7,010 nucleotides of DNA from Comamonadaceae bacterium (GTDB taxonomy: Bacteria > Pseudomonadota > Gammaproteobacteria > Burkholderiales > Burkholderiaceae_C), in the NCBI GenBank assembly GCA_947454695.1, contig CANGMW010000137.1, positions 1-7,010 on the forward strand, read 5' to 3'. A model generated the notes under the pieces. That model had not been told where the DNA came from and did not search any database. It was given only the letters and a program-made list of their open reading frames with translations. The first letter of the stretch is position 1. Every line of letters begins with the position of its first letter. This document shows positions 1-6,778 of this stretch, one piece after another. A program made the position numbers and the translations under genes.

Positions 1-272
1 GCCGTGGGCTGGATCAGCTCTTTGGTCAGGAGTTTGAGCGCATCGGCAATCGGCTGCAACAAACCAAAAGGTCCGACGCGGTTGGGGCCCAGACGCACTT
101 GCATATAGCCCAGGAACTTGCGCTCCCACAGGGTCAGGTAGGCCACCGCGCCCATCAGGGGGGCGAGCACCACCACGATCTTGATCAGGGCCCAGATCAC
201 CGGCCAAGCCAGCGTGCTCCACCAGGAGGCAGCGATGAGCGTCAGGCCGGCGTTGTAAATCGTTTCGATCAT
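1..272 (-). CDS. nuoH: NADH-quinone oxidoreductase subunit H, N-terminal 90 residues (3' end outside window)
   Basis: This is the 5' end of nuoH, the ND1-type membrane subunit that forms the quinone entry channel with NuoB and NuoD. The frame opens with ATG at 272-270 and runs off the window edge after 90 full codons without a stop. A hydrophobic first transmembrane helix (about residues 20-48) ends in LWERKFLGYMQVRLGPNRVGPFG (48-70). This carries the family's conserved (G/W)ER(R/K) motif, with E50 corresponding to E36 of E. coli NuoH, and the GPNRVGP loop. The segment LLQPIADALKLLTKE (71-85) is the amphipathic stretch lining the quinone channel. The start overlaps the nuoG stop (ATGA) and has a strong ribosome site. 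The residues MIETIYNAGLTLIAASWW before the helix are a normal short lead. Confidence 0.97.
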   Translation of the reverse strand, partial: MIETIYNAGLTLIAASWWSTLAWPVIWALIKIVVVLAPLMGAVAYLTLWERKFLGYMQVRLGPNRVGPFGLLQPIADALKLLTKELIQPT

Positions 273-2389
273 GCAGTCACCTCTTGGCGTGCAGCACGCG
301 CATCGGCTGTGAGTTGCAACGATGGCGCACGACGGACCAGACCGTCAAGTTGGTAGATAGACGCCACCGCCGGCTCGCCGTTAGACGGCGACGCGGTCAT
401 GGCGGCTTTGCTGGTGTTGTCCAGTGCCATGGGGCTTGTCACGGCCTGCGCCAACACCTCTTGCGAGGTATCCGCGTCAAAACCAGGCAGTTCAAGCAAG
501 TTGCCCAGGACGCGCAGCACCTTCCAGGCCGGACGGGTGTCCCCTTGCGGCTTGACTACCGCGTGGAAGCTTTGCAGACGGCCTTCAGCGTTGACAAAAC
601 TGCCCGAGGTCTCGGCAAACGGGGCGATGGGCAAGAGCACATCACTGATGTCCAGATTGGTTTTGAAGGGACTCAGGGTCACCACCATCTGGGCTTTGTT
701 CAAAGCTTGCAAGGCTTGCTTGCCGGCGGCCGAATCAAATTCGGGTTCGGTGTTGAGCAAAAGCACCGCCTTGAGCGCGCCCGAGAGCATCTGTGCCGCG
801 TTCAAGCCGCCGCTTTGCGGTTGCGCCTTCACCCACTGAGCGCCCACGGTGTTGGCCGCTTCGGTGAGGTAACCCACGCTGGCACCGGTGTGCTGCCCGA
901 TCCAGTTGGCCAAAGCCAGCAGGCTCTCTGCATGCTCGTGGTGAGCCGCAGCATTGCCCAGCAAAATCGCTTTGCGCTCGCCCGTCAACAAAGACTTGGC
1001 AATGGCTTGTGCATTGGCATTGGCCTGTCCACCTGCCGGAGCAGGAAGGCCTTTGTCTGCTGCAACAGCAGCCGCCACATCGGCCAAGGCTTGGCTCCAC
1101 GTTGCAGCCGCAGTGACCACTGCATTGGTCACCGGCATGGCCCACGCATCACCATGGGCCAACGCGGCCTTCGAGGTGATGGCGCTGAGGGTCGCACCAT
1201 GACGCACGGCATCGCGAATGCGCAAGGCAAACAAGGGATGGTCTTTGCGCAGGTTGCTACCCACCACCAGAACGCTTTGCAGTTTGGAAAGCGACGCAAT
1301 CGAAGTGCCCAACCAACGCACACCCGCACCGGTCGCACTGAAGTCGGCGCCACGCAGGCGGTGGTCGATGTTGTCGCTGCCCAGGCCGCGCACCAAGGCG
1401 CCGGCCAGGAACAACTCTTCAACCGTGCTGTGCGGGCTGACCAAAGCGCCGATGCTCTTAGCACCCTGCTCGGCCTTGATGCCCTGTAAGCCGTTGGCCA
1501 CATATTCCAGTGCGGTTTGCCAGTCCACCGCTTGCCACTGACCGCCTTGCTTGAGCATCGGGGTCGTGAGTCGGTCGGCACTGTTCAGCGCTTCGTAGGA
1601 GAAGCGATCGCGGTCGGCGATCCAGCATTCGTTAACGGCTTCATTTTCGAGCGGCACCACACGCAAGACCTGGTTGTCCTTGACCTGAACGATCAGGTTG
1701 GCGCCGGAGGAATCGTGCGCGGCAATGGATTTGCGACGGCTCAATTCCCACGTCCGTGCCGCATAACGGAACGGCTTGCTGGTGAGCGCACCCACCGGGC
1801 AAATGTCGATCATGTTGCCCGACAACTCGGAGTCCACCGACTGGCCGACAAAGGTTTCGATTTCGGCGTGTTCACCACGGTGGGACATGCCCAACTCCAT
1901 GATGCCGGCCACTTCCTGGCCGAAGCGCACGCAGCGCGTGCAATGGATGCATCGGCTCATCTCTTCCATGGAGATCAGCGGGCCCACATCTTTGTGGTTC
2001 ACCACACGCTTTTCTTCTTCGTAGCGCGAGGCGCCGCCGCCGTAGCCTACGGCCAGATCCTGAAGCTGGCACTCGCCGCCCTGGTCACAAATCGGGCAAT
2101 CCAGCGGGTGGTTGATGAGGAGGAATTCCATCACCGACTTTTGCGCCTTGATGGCTTTGTCGCTCTTGGTGCGAACAATCATGCCCTGCGACACGGGCGT
2201 GGCGCAGGCCGGCATCGGCTTGGGCGCCTTTTCCACATCGACCAGACACATGCGGCAATTGGCCGCGATGCTCAGCTTCTTGTGATAACAAAAATGCGGG
2301 ATGTAGATCTTGGCCTGCTCTGCGGCATGCATCACCATGCTGCCCTCAAGCACCTCTACTTTTTGACCGTCGAGTTCAATTTCAACCAT
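269..2389 (-). CDS. nuoG: NADH-quinone oxidoreductase subunit G (75 kDa; clusters N1b, N4, N5)
   Basis: NuoG (706 residues) is the 75 kDa subunit that wires electrons from NuoF/NuoE to NuoB. An N-terminal [2Fe-2S] ferredoxin domain (1 to about 78) holds C34, C45, C48 and C62 for N1b. The His/Cys motif HPLDCPICDQGGEC (H94, C98, C101, C107) binds N5. C147, C150 and C153 in SRCIHCTRC, with C197 in IDICPVG, bind N4. The rest (about 215-690) is a molybdopterin-oxidoreductase-like domain without cofactor. The N7 ligand positions present in E. coli are absent: the matching segment reads SIAAHDSSGAN, with A223, D226 and A230 in place of Cys, and IADRDRF (A258) replaces the last ligand. Length fits the short mitochondrial/betaproteobacterial type rather than the roughly 900-residue enteric type. 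The start has AAAGG 6 bases upstream. The stop TGA overlaps the nuoH ATG by 4 bases. Confidence 0.98.
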   Translation of the reverse strand: MVEIELDGQKVEVLEGSMVMHAAEQAKIYIPHFCYHKKLSIAANCRMCLVDVEKAPKPMPACATPVSQGMIVRTKSDKAIKAQKSVMEFLLINHPLDCPICDQGGECQLQDLAVGYGGGASRYEEEKRVVNHKDVGPLISMEEMSRCIHCTRCVRFGQEVAGIMELGMSHRGEHAEIETFVGQSVDSELSGNMIDICPVGALTSKPFRYAARTWELSRRKSIAAHDSSGANLIVQVKDNQVLRVVPLENEAVNECWIADRDRFSYEALNSADRLTTPMLKQGGQWQAVDWQTALEYVANGLQGIKAEQGAKSIGALVSPHSTVEELFLAGALVRGLGSDNIDHRLRGADFSATGAGVRWLGTSIASLSKLQSVLVVGSNLRKDHPLFALRIRDAVRHGATLSAITSKAALAHGDAWAMPVTNAVVTAAATWSQALADVAAAVAADKGLPAPAGGQANANAQAIAKSLLTGERKAILLGNAAAHHEHAESLLALANWIGQHTGASVGYLTEAANTVGAQWVKAQPQSGGLNAAQMLSGALKAVLLLNTEPEFDSAAGKQALQALNKAQMVVTLSPFKTNLDISDVLLPIAPFAETSGSFVNAEGRLQSFHAVVKPQGDTRPAWKVLRVLGNLLELPGFDADTSQEVLAQAVTSPMALDNTSKAAMTASPSNGEPAVASIYQLDGLVRRAPSLQLTADARAARQEVTA
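277..283 (-). promoter_or_regulatory. Ribosome binding site of nuoH inside nuoG
   Basis: GAGGTGA on the minus strand, a strong Shine-Dalgarno match, lies just before the nuoH ATG at 272-270 (7 bases from the AGAGG core). It sits within the last codons of nuoG and, with the ATGA overlap, supports coupled translation and this nuoH start. Confidence 0.8.
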
Positions 2390-2407
2390 GATGAGCCTTT
2401 TGCCAAA

Positions 2408-2471
2408 CCACCCCTAGGGAGGCGGTTGTCCCAGCGGGGGACAGCGAACGATGTGTGAGCGGGGAGGTCAT
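2408..2471. repeat. GC-rich intergenic repeat, diverged copy B
   Basis: On the plus strand this element reads, in order, CCACCCCTAGGGAGGCGG, the hairpin TGTCCC...GGGACA, then the blocks CAGCG, ACGATGTG, AGCG, a G-run and TCAT. The last five blocks follow the same order and similar spacing as in the nuoA-nuoB element (CAGCG, ACGACGTG, AGCG, G-run, CCAT), in the same orientation. About 6 bases are missing between the first two blocks relative to copy A. I infer common origin, but the alignment was done by eye and the left halves match only loosely. Confidence 0.4.
2427..2443 (-). other. Hairpin in the nuoF-nuoG gap
   Basis: TGTCCC (2427-2432) and GGGACA (2438-2443) are exact inverses around a 5-base loop, so the mRNA can form a 6-base stem here. 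No run of U follows in the direction of transcription, so it is not an intrinsic terminator. It could affect mRNA stability or processing between nuoF and nuoG. Confidence 0.5.
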
Positions 2472-2483
2472 AGCTTTCTCTGA

Positions 2484-3836
2484 TCAGACGTAGGCCGCAA
2501 CCATGCACGTTTTGTGGGCCACGTGGTATTCAAACTCGGGGCGGAAATGCTTGATCATGGCGCGCACCGGCATCGCTGCCGCATCGCCCAGAGCACAAAT
2601 CGTGCGACCCTGAATGTTCTCGGCCACGTTGTCCAGCAAGTCCAGATCGCTGGCACGGCCCTGCCCGTTTTCGATCCGGTCCACCACGCGTGACAACCAG
2701 CCCGTGCCTTCTCGGCACGGTGTGCACTGACCGCAGGACTCGTGCATATAAAAGTAAGACAGGCGCTGCAAGGACTTGACCATGCAACGGCTGTCGTCCA
2801 GAACGATGACCGCGCCCGAACCCAACATAGAGCCGGCTTTGGCAATGGAGTCGTAGTCCATGGTGCAGTCCATCATGATGCTGGCAGGCAGCACCGGTGA
2901 GGAAGAGCCCCCGGGGATCACGGCTTTGAGCTGGCGACCACGGCGCACGCCGCCGGCGAGCTCCAGCAGCTTGGCAAACGGCGTGCCCATGGGCACTTCG
3001 TAGTTGCCCGGCATCTCCACGTCGCCACTGACCGAGTAAATCTTGGTGCCGCCGTTATTGGGCTTGCCGCATTCGAGATAGGCCTGGCCGCCGTTGCGGA
3101 TGATCCAAGGCACTGCAGCAAACGTCTCGGTGTTGTTGATGGTGGTGGGCTTGCCGTACAAACCAAAGCTGGCCGGGAACGGCGGCTTGAAGCGCGGCTG
3201 GCCCTTTTTGCCTTCGAGCGACTCCAGCAAAGCGGTTTCTTCACCGCAGATGTAGGCGCCAAAACCATGGGCCGCATGCAGCTGGAAGGAGAAATTGCTG
3301 CCTTGGATGTTGTCACCCAGGAAACCCGCTGCACGGGCTTCTTCCAGCGCCGCTTCAAAGCGGTCGTAGGCCGAAAAAATTTCGCCGTGGATGTAGTTGT
3401 AGCCCACGCTGATGCCCATGGCATACGCCGCAATGGCCATGCCTTCGATCACGATGTGCGGGTTGAACATGAGGATGTCGCGGTCCTTGCAGGTCCCGGG
3501 CTCGCCCTCGTCCGAATTGCACACCAGGTATTTTTGACCCGGGAACTGGCGCGGCATGAAGCTCCACTTCAGGCCGGTGGGGAAACCAGCGCCGCCGCGA
3601 CCCCGCAAGGCCGACTCTTTGACGGTGGCAATCACCTGGTCTTGCGTCAGGCCTTCACCGCCGTCTTTGCCCAAAATTTTGCGCAGAGCCTGGTAGCCAC
3701 CGCGGGCGACATAGTCTTGCAAATGCCAATTGCTGCCGTTGATGCCGGCGTAAATTTGCGGAGACAGATGGCGGTCATGGAAACAGGTCTCAACCCCTGT
3801 GGCCGCAAATTGAGAGAGGATTTGTTCTACTGACAT
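2484..3836 (-). CDS. nuoF: NADH-quinone oxidoreductase subunit F (51 kDa, NADH/FMN site, cluster N3)
   Basis: NuoF (450 residues from the chosen start) is the 51 kDa flavoprotein that oxidises NADH in the cytoplasm, passes electrons through FMN to the [4Fe-4S] cluster N3, and docks NuoE and NuoG. The glycine-rich NADH/FMN region GRGGAGFPTGLKW is at 79-91, the flavin-side segment NSDEGEPGTCKDRD at 107-120, and GAYICGEETALLESLEGK at 193-210. The N3 ligands are C368, C371 and C374 in ESCGQCTPCREG, plus C414 in RTICALGDAA. The ATG at 3836 sits in TGATG with the nuoE stop and has GGAG 8 bases upstream. A longer reading from 3905 overlaps nuoE and is rejected. The C-terminus (FEYHVAHKTCMVAAYV) runs to TGA at 2486-2484. 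A 94-base gap follows before nuoG. The length is close to that of family members generally. Confidence 0.98.
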   Translation of the reverse strand: MSVEQILSQFAATGVETCFHDRHLSPQIYAGINGSNWHLQDYVARGGYQALRKILGKDGGEGLTQDQVIATVKESALRGRGGAGFPTGLKWSFMPRQFPGQKYLVCNSDEGEPGTCKDRDILMFNPHIVIEGMAIAAYAMGISVGYNYIHGEIFSAYDRFEAALEEARAAGFLGDNIQGSNFSFQLHAAHGFGAYICGEETALLESLEGKKGQPRFKPPFPASFGLYGKPTTINNTETFAAVPWIIRNGGQAYLECGKPNNGGTKIYSVSGDVEMPGNYEVPMGTPFAKLLELAGGVRRGRQLKAVIPGGSSSPVLPASIMMDCTMDYDSIAKAGSMLGSGAVIVLDDSRCMVKSLQRLSYFYMHESCGQCTPCREGTGWLSRVVDRIENGQGRASDLDLLDNVAENIQGRTICALGDAAAMPVRAMIKHFRPEFEYHVAHKTCMVAAYV

Positions 3837-4360
3837 CACTTGGACTCCGCCGATTTCAGGCTGTCGATCAGCTGGTCGAGCTTGCTGTCGGTCATGAAGC
3901 TGCACATGGCGCGGTCATTGACCAGCAGCACCGGCGAATCGGCGCAGGCGCCCAGACATTCGCTTTGCTGCAAAGTGAACAAGCCATCGGGCGTGGTCTG
4001 CCCCATGTGAATGCCCAGCTTGGTTTCCAGATGCTTGAGCGCCTTGCCGCCGTCGCGCAACTGGCACGGCAGGTTGGTGCAGACATTGAGCTTGTACTTG
4101 CCGCAGGGCTTTTGGTTGTACATGTTGTAGAAGGTCGTGACCTCATGCACAGCCATCGGCGCCATGCCCAGGTACGCGGCGATCTGCGCCTCGCTGTCGG
4201 TGCTCACAGAGCCGAGTTCCTGCTGCACGATGGCCAGACAGGCCATCACGGCCGATTGTTTTTGATCCGCCGGGTACTTGGCGACTTCCTTGGCAAAGCG
4301 TGCCAAGGTGGCGGCAGACAGCGGCGCTGTTGCGGCCGGTGTTTTGGATTCGGTGCTCAT
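3836..4360 (-). CDS. nuoE: NADH-quinone oxidoreductase subunit E (24 kDa, cluster N1a)
   Basis: NuoE (174 residues) is the 24 kDa thioredoxin-fold subunit that pairs with NuoF in the NADH-oxidising tip of complex I and carries the [2Fe-2S] cluster N1a. The four ligands are visible in the family pattern: C94 and C99 in VCTNLPC, then C135 and C139 in ECLGACADSP. The N-terminal helical part (about 15-85) shows the usual VMACLAIVQQELG and the conserved VHEVTTFYNMY before the thioredoxin-like domain. The first 15 residues are Thr/Ala-rich and look like a loose lead. The start overlaps the nuoD stop (ATGA) and has a good internal ribosome site. The stop TGA shares its last base with the ATG of nuoF (TGATG). 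A length of 174 is normal for the family. Confidence 0.98.
   Translation of the reverse strand: MSTESKTPAATAPLSAATLARFAKEVAKYPADQKQSAVMACLAIVQQELGSVSTDSEAQIAAYLGMAPMAVHEVTTFYNMYNQKPCGKYKLNVCTNLPCQLRDGGKALKHLETKLGIHMGQTTPDGLFTLQQSECLGACADSPVLLVNDRAMCSFMTDSKLDQLIDSLKSAESK
3845..3848 (-). promoter_or_regulatory. Ribosome binding site that fixes the nuoF start
   Basis: GGAG on the minus strand, within the end of nuoE, lies 8 bases before the ATG at 3836-3834. The nuoF frame is open for 23 more codons upstream, but those codons overlap nuoE and encode a stretch unlike NuoF. This site favours the 450-residue form starting MSVEQILSQF. Confidence 0.75.
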
Positions 4361-5610
4361 CGGTCAATCTCTCCAAACACAATGTCCAGCGTGCCAATGA
4401 TGGCCACCGCATCGGCCAGCATGTGACCACGGGCCAGTTCATCCAGCGTGGCCAGATGCGCAAAACCGGGGGCACGGATTTTGAGGCGGTACGGCTTGTT
4501 AGCCCCATCGCTCACCAGGTAAATGCCAAACTCGCCCTTGGGATGTTCCACAGCAGCGTAAGCCTCGCCCTCGGGCACGTGGAAACCTTCGGTGAAGAGT
4601 TTGAAGTGGTGAATCAACTCTTCCATGTTGGACTTCATGTCCTCACGAGCCGGGGGCGCCACTTTGTGGTTCTCGGTGATCACCGGACCCGGGTTGACAC
4701 GCAACCAGTCCACACACTGCTTGATGATGCGGTTGGACTCGCGCATTTCCTGAATACGTACCAGGTAACGGTCGTAGCTGTCGCCGGTTTTGCCCACCGG
4801 GATGTCAAAGTCCATGCGGTCGTAAACGTCGTAGGGTTGCGTCTTGCGCAAATCCCAGGCCACGCCGGAGCCGCGCAACATCGGGCCGGTCATCCCGAGG
4901 TTCATGGCGCGCTTGGCCGTCACGACACCAATACCCACGGTTCGTTGTTTCCAGATGCGGTTGTCGGTGAGCAGCGTTTCGTACTCGTCCATGCACTTGG
5001 GGAAACGCTGGGTGAAGTCGTCGATGAAGTCCAGCAGCGAGCCTTGGCGGTTGACGTTCAACTCGGCCATGGCGCGGGCGTTGCGGATTTTGCTCACTCG
5101 GTACTGCGGCATGGTGTCGGGCAGATCGCGGTAAACACCGCCCGGACGGAAATACGCCGCATGCATACGCGCGCCTGACACGGCTTCGTACATGTCGAAC
5201 AGGTCTTCGCGCTCGCGGAAGGTGTAGATCAGGATGGTGGAGCTGCCGCAGTCGTTGCCGTGTGAACCCAGCCACATCAAGTGGTTCATCAGGCGGGTGA
5301 TCTCGGCAAACATCACGCGGATGTATTGCGCGCGCAGCGGCACATCGATACCCAGCAGTTTTTCAATCGCCAGGCAATAGGCATGCTCATTGCACATCAT
5401 GGACACATAGTCCAGCCGGTCCATGTAGGGCAGCGATTGGATGTAGGTCTTGCTTTCGGCCAGTTTTTCAGTGGCACGGTGCAACAGGCCAATGTGCGGG
5501 TCGGCGCGTTGCACCACCTCGCCGTCCAACTCGAGCACCAGGCGCAACACGCCGTGCGCGGCCGGGTGTTGCGGACCGAAGTTCAGGGTGTAGTTTTTGA
5601 TTTCTGCCAT
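4357..5610 (-). CDS. nuoD: NADH-quinone oxidoreductase subunit D (49 kDa family, quinone site)
   Basis: NuoD (417 residues) is the 49 kDa subunit, related to the large subunit of NiFe hydrogenases, and forms the quinone-reduction cavity with NuoB and NuoH. The N-terminal loop FGPQHPAAHGVLRL (11-24) holds H19, and MDRLDYVSMMCNE (63-75) holds Y68. Their 49-residue spacing matches the bovine His59/Tyr108 pair that contacts the quinone head group. Further family blocks are FREREDLFDMYEAVSGARMH (131-150), RPGGVYRDLP (155-164), TGPMLRGSG, HPKGEFG and the tail DIVFGEIDR. One block differs from the usual family wording: residues 120-126 read DCGSSTI where most homologues I remember have D-hydrophobic-GAMTP. 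The stop TGA overlaps the nuoE start by 4 bases (ATGA). The start at 5610 is the only sensible one, as MAEIKNYTLNFGPQHP begins just before the conserved core. Confidence 0.98.
   Translation of the reverse strand: MAEIKNYTLNFGPQHPAAHGVLRLVLELDGEVVQRADPHIGLLHRATEKLAESKTYIQSLPYMDRLDYVSMMCNEHAYCLAIEKLLGIDVPLRAQYIRVMFAEITRLMNHLMWLGSHGNDCGSSTILIYTFREREDLFDMYEAVSGARMHAAYFRPGGVYRDLPDTMPQYRVSKIRNARAMAELNVNRQGSLLDFIDDFTQRFPKCMDEYETLLTDNRIWKQRTVGIGVVTAKRAMNLGMTGPMLRGSGVAWDLRKTQPYDVYDRMDFDIPVGKTGDSYDRYLVRIQEMRESNRIIKQCVDWLRVNPGPVITENHKVAPPAREDMKSNMEELIHHFKLFTEGFHVPEGEAYAAVEHPKGEFGIYLVSDGANKPYRLKIRAPGFAHLATLDELARGHMLADAVAIIGTLDIVFGEIDR
4369..4374 (-). promoter_or_regulatory. Ribosome binding site of nuoE inside the nuoD coding sequence
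   Basis: GGAGAG on the minus strand lies 8 bases before the nuoE ATG at 4360-4358, within the last codons of nuoD. Together with the ATGA stop/start overlap it supports coupled translation of nuoD and nuoE and fixes the nuoE start. Confidence 0.75.
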
Positions 5611-5646
5611 GTTAGATCCCGTTCATCACAGCGCGGCGTGGCGTCA
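5611..5646 (-). other. nuoC-nuoD gap with a stop/start mini-frame
   Basis: The 36-base spacer is fully spanned by a tiny frame. It starts at the ATG at 5647-5645, whose A is the last base of the nuoC stop, runs 11 codons (MTPRRAVMNGI) and ends in TAA at 5614-5612, one base before the nuoD ATG. The only Shine-Dalgarno-like bases for nuoD are GGGA at 5620-5617, 6 bases from the start, which is weak. The frame may let ribosomes leaving nuoC reach nuoD, or may be chance. I do not claim it encodes a functional peptide. Confidence 0.4.
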
Positions 5647-6255
5647 TCACTGCAATCCCCCATAGTTGTCTTCACGGATGATGCGCGGCGTGTTGATACG
5701 CGGCTCGATCGTGACGGGCTGGTACACCACGCGCTGCTGCTGAGCGTCGTAGCGCATCTCCACATTGCCGATGAGCGGGAAATCCTTGCGGAAGGGATGC
5801 CCGATGAAACCGTAGTCGGTCAGGATGCGGCGCAAATCGTCATGGCCGTTGAACACGATGCCAAACAAGTCAAACGCTTCGCGCTCATACCAGTTGGCCG
5901 AACGCCAGATGCCGGTGAGCGACTCCACCAAGGGGAAAGCATCATCGGGCGCAAACACTTTCAGGCGCACGCGCTGGTTCAGACTGACCGAGAGCAAATG
6001 CGATACCACGCAAAAGCGGGAGCCCTCCCAGGCGGAGTCGCCATATTCAGAATAGTCCACACCGCACAGGTCAATGAGTTGCTCGAAGGCACAGGACGGG
6101 TCGTTGCGCAGGATCTGCGCCGCAGCGAGGTAATTGGCCGCCGCCACCTGAACAGTGACTTCGCCCAGACGAACGTCCACGCGTTGGGCCTTGTCGCCCA
6201 GTGCCGCCGAGATCGTGTTTTTCAGGGCTTCGGGGTTTACAGCAAAAGCAGTCAT
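5647..6255 (-). CDS. nuoC: NADH-quinone oxidoreductase subunit C (30 kDa family)
   Basis: NuoC (202 residues) is the 30 kDa subunit of the peripheral arm. It has no cofactor and helps hold NuoD, NuoG and NuoB together. The family signature is clear at 123-160: YEREAFDLFGIVF followed by LRRILTDYGFIGHPFRKDFPL. The N-terminal part (about 25-110) is the usual alpha/beta domain with the segment DLCGVDYSEYG. The C-terminal tail (RVVYQPVTIEPR...YGGLQ) is typical of betaproteobacteria. The start at 6255 has the minus-strand Shine-Dalgarno GAGGAA (6267-6262) 6 bases upstream, overlapping the nuoB stop. It is a stand-alone gene, not the NuoCD fusion of E. coli. It ends in TGA at 5649-5647, 36 bases before nuoD, and that stop is embedded in TGATGA so a new ATG begins on its last base. 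Confidence 0.98.
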   Translation of the reverse strand: MTAFAVNPEALKNTISAALGDKAQRVDVRLGEVTVQVAAANYLAAAQILRNDPSCAFEQLIDLCGVDYSEYGDSAWEGSRFCVVSHLLSVSLNQRVRLKVFAPDDAFPLVESLTGIWRSANWYEREAFDLFGIVFNGHDDLRRILTDYGFIGHPFRKDFPLIGNVEMRYDAQQQRVVYQPVTIEPRINTPRIIREDNYGGLQ

Positions 6256-6265
6256 CGGTAGTTCC

Positions 6266-6745
6266 TCAAACGCGGGCGATGGTTTGGGTGCGACGGATTT
6301 TTTGCTGCAGCTGGATGATGCCGTAAATCAGCGCTTCCGCCGTGGGCGGGCAGCCGGGCACATACACATCCACCGGCACAATGCGGTCGCAACCGCGCAC
6401 CACCGAATAGCTGTAGTGGTAGTAGCCGCCGCCATTGGCACAAGAACCCATGGAAATCACCCAACGCGGCTCACTCATCTGGTCGTAGACCTTGCGCAAA
6501 GCCGGCGCCATTTTGTTGCACAGGGTGCCGGCGACGATCATCAGGTCACTCTGACGCGGGCTGGCACGGAAGACCTCGGCGCCAAATCGCGCCAGGTCGT
6601 AGCGCGCGCAGGCGGAGTGCATCATCTCCACAGCGCAGCAGGCCAGACCAAAGGTCATGGGCCACAGCGAACCGGTCTTGGCCCAGTTCACCACCGAGTC
6701 GTAGCTCGTGGTGACAAAGCCTTCTTTCATCACACCTTCAATCAT
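6266..6745 (-). CDS. nuoB: NADH-quinone oxidoreductase subunit B (carries cluster N2)
   Basis: NuoB (159 residues) belongs to the 20 kDa/PSST family. It binds the terminal [4Fe-4S] cluster N2, which hands electrons to quinone at the interface with NuoD and NuoH on the cytoplasmic side of the membrane. The N2 ligands are all visible: the unusual tandem C36-C37 in GLACCAVEMM, C102 in MGSCANGGG, and C132 in VPGCPP. The whole chain has the family wording (DLMIVAGTLCNKMAPALRKVYDQM at about 67-90, then PRWVISMGSCANGGGYY). The frame stays open upstream to a TTG at 6799, but that 18-residue extension is encoded by the direct repeat and has no ribosome site. The stop TGA at 6268-6266 lies 10 bases before nuoC, and the nuoC Shine-Dalgarno overlaps it, suggesting coupled translation. 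The length matches betaproteobacterial NuoB. Confidence 0.98.
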   Translation of the reverse strand: MIEGVMKEGFVTTSYDSVVNWAKTGSLWPMTFGLACCAVEMMHSACARYDLARFGAEVFRASPRQSDLMIVAGTLCNKMAPALRKVYDQMSEPRWVISMGSCANGGGYYHYSYSVVRGCDRIVPVDVYVPGCPPTAEALIYGIIQLQQKIRRTQTIARV

Positions 6746-6753
6746 TGCATCGG

Positions 6754-6758
6754 TCCTT
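6754..6758 (-). promoter_or_regulatory. Ribosome binding site that fixes the nuoB start
   Basis: AAGGA on the minus strand lies 8 bases before the ATG at 6745-6743, a good spacing. A second ATG at 6750-6748 is only 3 bases from the AAGGA and is followed at once by CAA TGA, so it cannot start a protein of any use. The site therefore supports the 159-residue NuoB starting MIEGVMKEGF. Confidence 0.8.
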
Positions 6759-6778
6759 GTTGAAAAGCACAGCACACG

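Larger units (their letters stand above)
2390..2483 (-). other. nuoF-nuoG intergenic gap, 94 bases
   Basis: This is the second longest gap in the operon. It contains the diverged GC-rich repeat copy B (2408-2471), a 6-base-stem hairpin (2427-2443) and the nuoG ribosome site AAAGG (2400-2396) 6 bases before the ATG. A 29-codon frame starts at the minus-strand ATG at 2471-2469 and runs into the nuoG start region. It lies almost wholly in the repeat and resembles no protein I know, so I do not call it a gene. I see no promoter. Confidence 0.75.

Noticed and set aside
284..2458. Long plus-strand open frames (284-1489 and 1517-2458) opposite nuoG
   Set aside because: They are exact antisense shadows of nuoG, which has all its family motifs. 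Their translations are rich in His, Arg and Gln with no recognisable domain, as expected from the complement of GC-rich coding sequence.
3837..3905. N-terminal extension of NuoF by 23 residues
   Set aside because: It overlaps nuoE, encodes an Arg/Gln-rich stretch unlike NuoF, and lacks a better ribosome site. The ATG at 3836 has GGAG at 8 bases and the TGATG junction.
4300..6261. Long plus-strand open frames (4300-5178 and 5281-6261) opposite nuoD and nuoC
   Set aside because: These are also antisense shadows with His/Val-rich, low-information translations. They cross the boundaries of well-supported genes.
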